Positions 4,890 to 8,176 of a stretch of 8,176 nucleotides of DNA are shown here, in pieces (positions within the stretch are counted from its first letter, which is position 1; each line of letters begins with the position of its first letter). The stretch comes from an uncultured Veillonellaceae bacterium (lineage in GTDB: Bacteria; Bacillota; Negativicutes; Veillonellales; Negativicoccaceae), in assembly GCA_900556745.1 (NCBI GenBank), contig USPU01000038.1, forward strand, positions 1 to 8,176, read 5' to 3'. A program made the position numbers and the translations under genes. Below the pieces are notes generated by a model. It ran no database searches and was not told where the DNA came from. It saw nothing but the letters and a program-made list of their open reading frames with translations.

Positions 4890-6149
4890 TTATAATGCGA
4901 CAGCTTCTTCATTGACGCTCGTTTTACTTTCCGTTTTTTCCTGCGCGATATTTTTGCCTTCCCATTGATTGACAATGGCGGCGCAGGTCATATCGCCCGT
5001 GACGTTCAAACAGGTGCGGATCATGTCCAAAATGCGATCGACGCCGGCGACAAGCGCGATGCCTTCCAACGGCAAACCGGTGGTTTGCAAGACCAGCATG
5101 AGCATGATCATGCCGGCGCCCGGAACACCCGCGGTACCGATGGAAGCGAGCGTGGCCGTCAGAATAATCATTAATTGGTGAGCGATATCGAGGTTGATGC
5201 CGTAAACCTGCGCGATGAAGATCGCGCAAACGCCCTGATAAATCGCCGTGCCGTCCATGTTGATGGTCGCGCCCAAGGGCAATACGAAGCTGGTAATGGA
5301 TTTATCGATGTTCAAGTTTTCTTCGCAGCATTGCATGGACACCGGTAATGTGCCCGAGGAACTCGAAGTCGTAAAGGCCACCGCCATGGCCGGGAAAATG
5401 GCGCGGAAAAATGTCAGCGGGCTCAGTTTGCCCAGCATTCGCACCAAACCGCCGTAAATAACGGCCACATGAATGAGACTCGCCAACGCCGCCACGCCGA
5501 TCAATTTCATCAACGGTAACAGGACCGCCGCACCGCTTGCCGCGACAACCGGCACGATCAGACCGAACACGCCGATCGGCGCGAGTCGCATGATCCACGC
5601 GGTGACTTTGTACATGACTTCGGCGAGGCCGGTGAAGAAACGCTCCACGACCTGCGCTTTTTGGCCGACGGCGAGGATGCCGCAACCGAAGAGCAGCGCG
5701 AAGAAGATAATCTGCAGCATATTGCCTTCCGCGAGCGCTTTGATCGGATTCGTCGGAATAATGCCGAGCAATACCGACGCGATCGAAGGCGCTTCCTTCA
5801 CTTTCACGCTGAGTTCGCCGGCCGGCAGCACGAAGCCTGCGCCGACGCTCAGCACATTGGCGAGCACCAGGCCGAGCGTGACGGCGAAACCTGTCGTCAG
5901 CATGTAAAAACCAAATGCTTTGCCGCCGATCGCGCCGAGTCGTTTAATGTCACCCAAACCGCACACGCCGACGATCAAAGAGGCGAATACGAGCGGAACA
6001 ATAATCAACTTAATACAGTTCAGGAATAATGTTCCGAGCGGTTTAATCCAAGCGGTCGCGATGGCGGGACTACCCTGCAACATGAGACCGACGGTAACCC
6101 CCAAAATGAGCGCGATGAAAATGCGCACCGATAAACCTAAGTTTTTCAT
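4890..6149 (-). CDS. Dicarboxylate/amino acid:cation symporter (DAACS), glutamate type (GltP/GltT-like)
   Basis: A 419-residue secondary transporter of the glutamate-transporter fold, importing an acidic amino acid (or a C4-dicarboxylate) with Na+ or H+. All the family's core motifs are present: the serine-rich hairpin HP1 TSSSSGTLPV (261-270), NMDGT in TM7 (297-301), the HP2 loop TAGVPGAG (339-346), and TM8 with D375, R378, T379, N382 and D386 (DMIRTCLNVTGD). In the archaeal homologue GltPh the Arg at the R378 position contacts the side-chain carboxylate of aspartate; neutral amino acid members replace it. The TLPVSM form of HP1 also favours GltP/GltT over DctA. The ATG at 6149 has GGGGAG six bases upstream and gives a normal N terminus; an earlier in-frame start at 6221 lies upstream of the predicted transcription start and is rejected. 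The last ~25 residues are polar and variable. The gene is single, with its own promoter and terminator. Coupling ion and exact substrate are unresolved. Confidence 0.92.
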   Translation of the reverse strand: MKNLGLSVRIFIALILGVTVGLMLQGSPAIATAWIKPLGTLFLNCIKLIIVPLVFASLIVGVCGLGDIKRLGAIGGKAFGFYMLTTGFAVTLGLVLANVLSVGAGFVLPAGELSVKVKEAPSIASVLLGIIPTNPIKALAEGNMLQIIFFALLFGCGILAVGQKAQVVERFFTGLAEVMYKVTAWIMRLAPIGVFGLIVPVVAASGAAVLLPLMKLIGVAALASLIHVAVIYGGLVRMLGKLSPLTFFRAIFPAMAVAFTTSSSSGTLPVSMQCCEENLNIDKSITSFVLPLGATINMDGTAIYQGVCAIFIAQVYGINLDIAHQLMIILTATLASIGTAGVPGAGMIMLMLVLQTTGLPLEGIALVAGVDRILDMIRTCLNVTGDMTCAAIVNQWEGKNIAQEKTESKTSVNEEAVAL

Positions 6150-6186
6150 GTCCTTCTCCCCTTTTCTATCATTTCTTACAAGTATC

Positions 6187-6215
6187 ATTATAGAAAGCGG
6201 AGGAATGAATAACAA
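6187..6215 (-). promoter_or_regulatory. Promoter of the symporter gene
   Basis: On the minus strand TTGTTA (6215-6210), a 17-base spacer and a perfect TATAAT (6192-6187). The start would be near 6180, about 30 bases before the ATG at 6149. Just upstream of the -35, ATACTG is repeated at 6222-6227 and 6232-6237, exactly ten bases apart. Confidence 0.75.
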
Positions 6216-6609
6216 TAGCATATACTGAAAAATACTGTATACATAATTTAGAACGGGTCGAACAATCTAAAATCATATTCAGAAAATGTTTTAGAGATAA
6301 AGTATATTTTGCTTGTGTTTAGGGATCTTTATGAAAATTGAAGCAGAACAAAAGATAAATAAACTTATTGATCATTCGTACTTTGTATACAATATACTTT
6401 TTTGAGCGCGAGAAAAAATGCTTGCGTGTACGAAATTAAGAGATGTTTGACGATGAGCATGCCGGGGGATAAGCGCAAGAAATGGTTTCAGATCGGCCCA
6501 AGCGGTGTTGGAGCGGATAGGAATGATGCCGCGGTGTGTTTTTCGTCGGCGCAGGACTGTTTTTATAGAGCATAAAGATACGCTCCTGTCGAGGATGAAA
6601 AACGGGCAC
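6216..6609. other. Gene-poor intergenic stretch between symporter promoter and purA terminator
   Basis: About 390 bases with no recognised gene. The left part (to about 6405) is AT-rich, with short palindromes such as GTATA-CAA-TATAC near 6385-6397. The right part is closer to coding composition. Three small frames were weighed: plus 6331-6405 (24 residues, AGGGA five bases upstream), plus 6453/6459 onwards (about 40 residues, no clear SD) and minus 6573-6436 (45 residues, AGGAG nine bases upstream). None has a clear promoter or recognisable product. A decayed gene or an unannotated small RNA cannot be excluded. Confidence 0.45.
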
Positions 6610-6641
6610 AAAAAAAGAACGCGCTTGCGCGTTCTTTTTTT
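6610..6641 (-). terminator. Intrinsic terminator of purA, probably bidirectional
   Basis: GAACGCG-CTTG-CGCGTTC (6617-6634) is flanked by A7 (6610-6616) and T7 (6635-6641), giving a GC stem with a U7 run on either strand. It starts two bases past the purA stop and ends the pur operon. Confidence 0.92.
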
Positions 6642-6643
6642 GC

Positions 6644-7948
<1,305 letters not shown>

Positions 7949-8176
7949 TTATAAGCCGAAGCGTGCGAAGACCTCGTCCACGTGGGTCAGCATGGCGTGC
8001 GGATCGAAACGGGCGCGAATTTCATCTTCATTTAAATAGCGACGGATATCTTTATCTTTCAACAGATTTTCGAGGAAATCTTCCCCTTCCAGCCAACGTT
8101 TCATCGCGTTGCGCTGTACCCAGCGGTACGCGTCGTCGCGCATCGCGCCTTTGTCGACAAGCGCCAAAAGTACGCG
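7949..8176 (-). CDS. purB: Adenylosuccinate lyase, C-terminal 75 residues (5' part beyond window)
   Basis: The frame is open from the right edge to a TAA at 7951-7949. It matches the C-terminal domain of adenylosuccinate lyase: LLALVDKGAMRDDAYRWVQR, then the NAMKRW segment, a helix with ENLLKDKDIRRYLNEDEI, and the typical ending FDPHAMLTHVDEVFARFGL. The full enzyme cleaves adenylosuccinate to AMP and fumarate, and SAICAR to AICAR plus fumarate. The catalytic residues lie in the missing part, so activity cannot be judged. The short gap to purA implies one transcript. Other fumarase/lyase superfamily members are unlikely given this tail and the purA neighbour. Confidence 0.93.
   Translation of the reverse strand, partial: RVLLALVDKGAMRDDAYRWVQRNAMKRWLEGEDFLENLLKDKDIRRYLNEDEIRARFDPHAMLTHVDEVFARFGL

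Noticed and set aside
6372..6611. Minus-strand 79-residue frame starting in the purA terminator
   Set aside because: It starts at a non-ATG codon at the terminator U-run, with no SD; the overlapping 6573-6436 frame has better signals.

Overview
The window reads as ordinary chromosomal sequence from an anaerobic or fermentative Firmicute-type bacterium. The signs are strong AGGAGG-like ribosome binding sites, one TTG start and one GTG start, TTGACA/TATAAT promoters, a TPP riboswitch, and short hairpin-plus-U-run terminators. The genes look moderately GC-rich and the intergenic stretches AT-rich (judged by eye, not computed). A DcuC-type C4-dicarboxylate carrier together with these features would fit a Negativicutes-like lineage such as the Veillonella relatives, but that is inference and no taxonomic marker is present.

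Layout from left to right. (1) Bases 1-1690, minus strand: an osmoprotectant (glycine betaine/carnitine/choline) ABC transporter operon. The ATPase with two CBS domains (438-1571) overlaps by ATGA the permease, which runs off the left edge (441 to 1). (2) Bases 1726-2449, plus strand: a consensus promoter, a TPP riboswitch, a thiamine ECF-transporter S-component (thiT) and a terminator. This is the only plus-strand gene, and it is divergent from the opu operon. (3) Bases 2581-4061, minus strand: dcuC with its own extended -10 promoter and terminator. (4) Bases 4177-4809, minus strand: a cysteine-rich ArsR-family repressor with an unusually long leader and a perfect 9-6-9 dyad over its likely promoter. 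(5) Bases 4849-6215, minus strand: a glutamate-type dicarboxylate/amino-acid:cation symporter with promoter and terminator. (6) Bases 6216-6609: a gene-poor stretch. (7) Bases 6610-8176, minus strand: purA preceded by the 3' end of purB, the two AMP-forming purine enzymes in one operon.

The genes form separate transcription units, each closed by a hairpin terminator wherever its 3' end lies inside the window. Common themes are solute uptake (osmoprotectant, thiamine, C4-dicarboxylates, acidic amino acids) and purine synthesis. No mobile element, CRISPR array, rRNA or tRNA was seen. I found no convincing new multi-gene system. The points most worth a second look are the ArsR regulator with its dyad and long leader, changes at likely thiamine-binding positions in ThiT, and repeats next to the opu and dcuC promoters.
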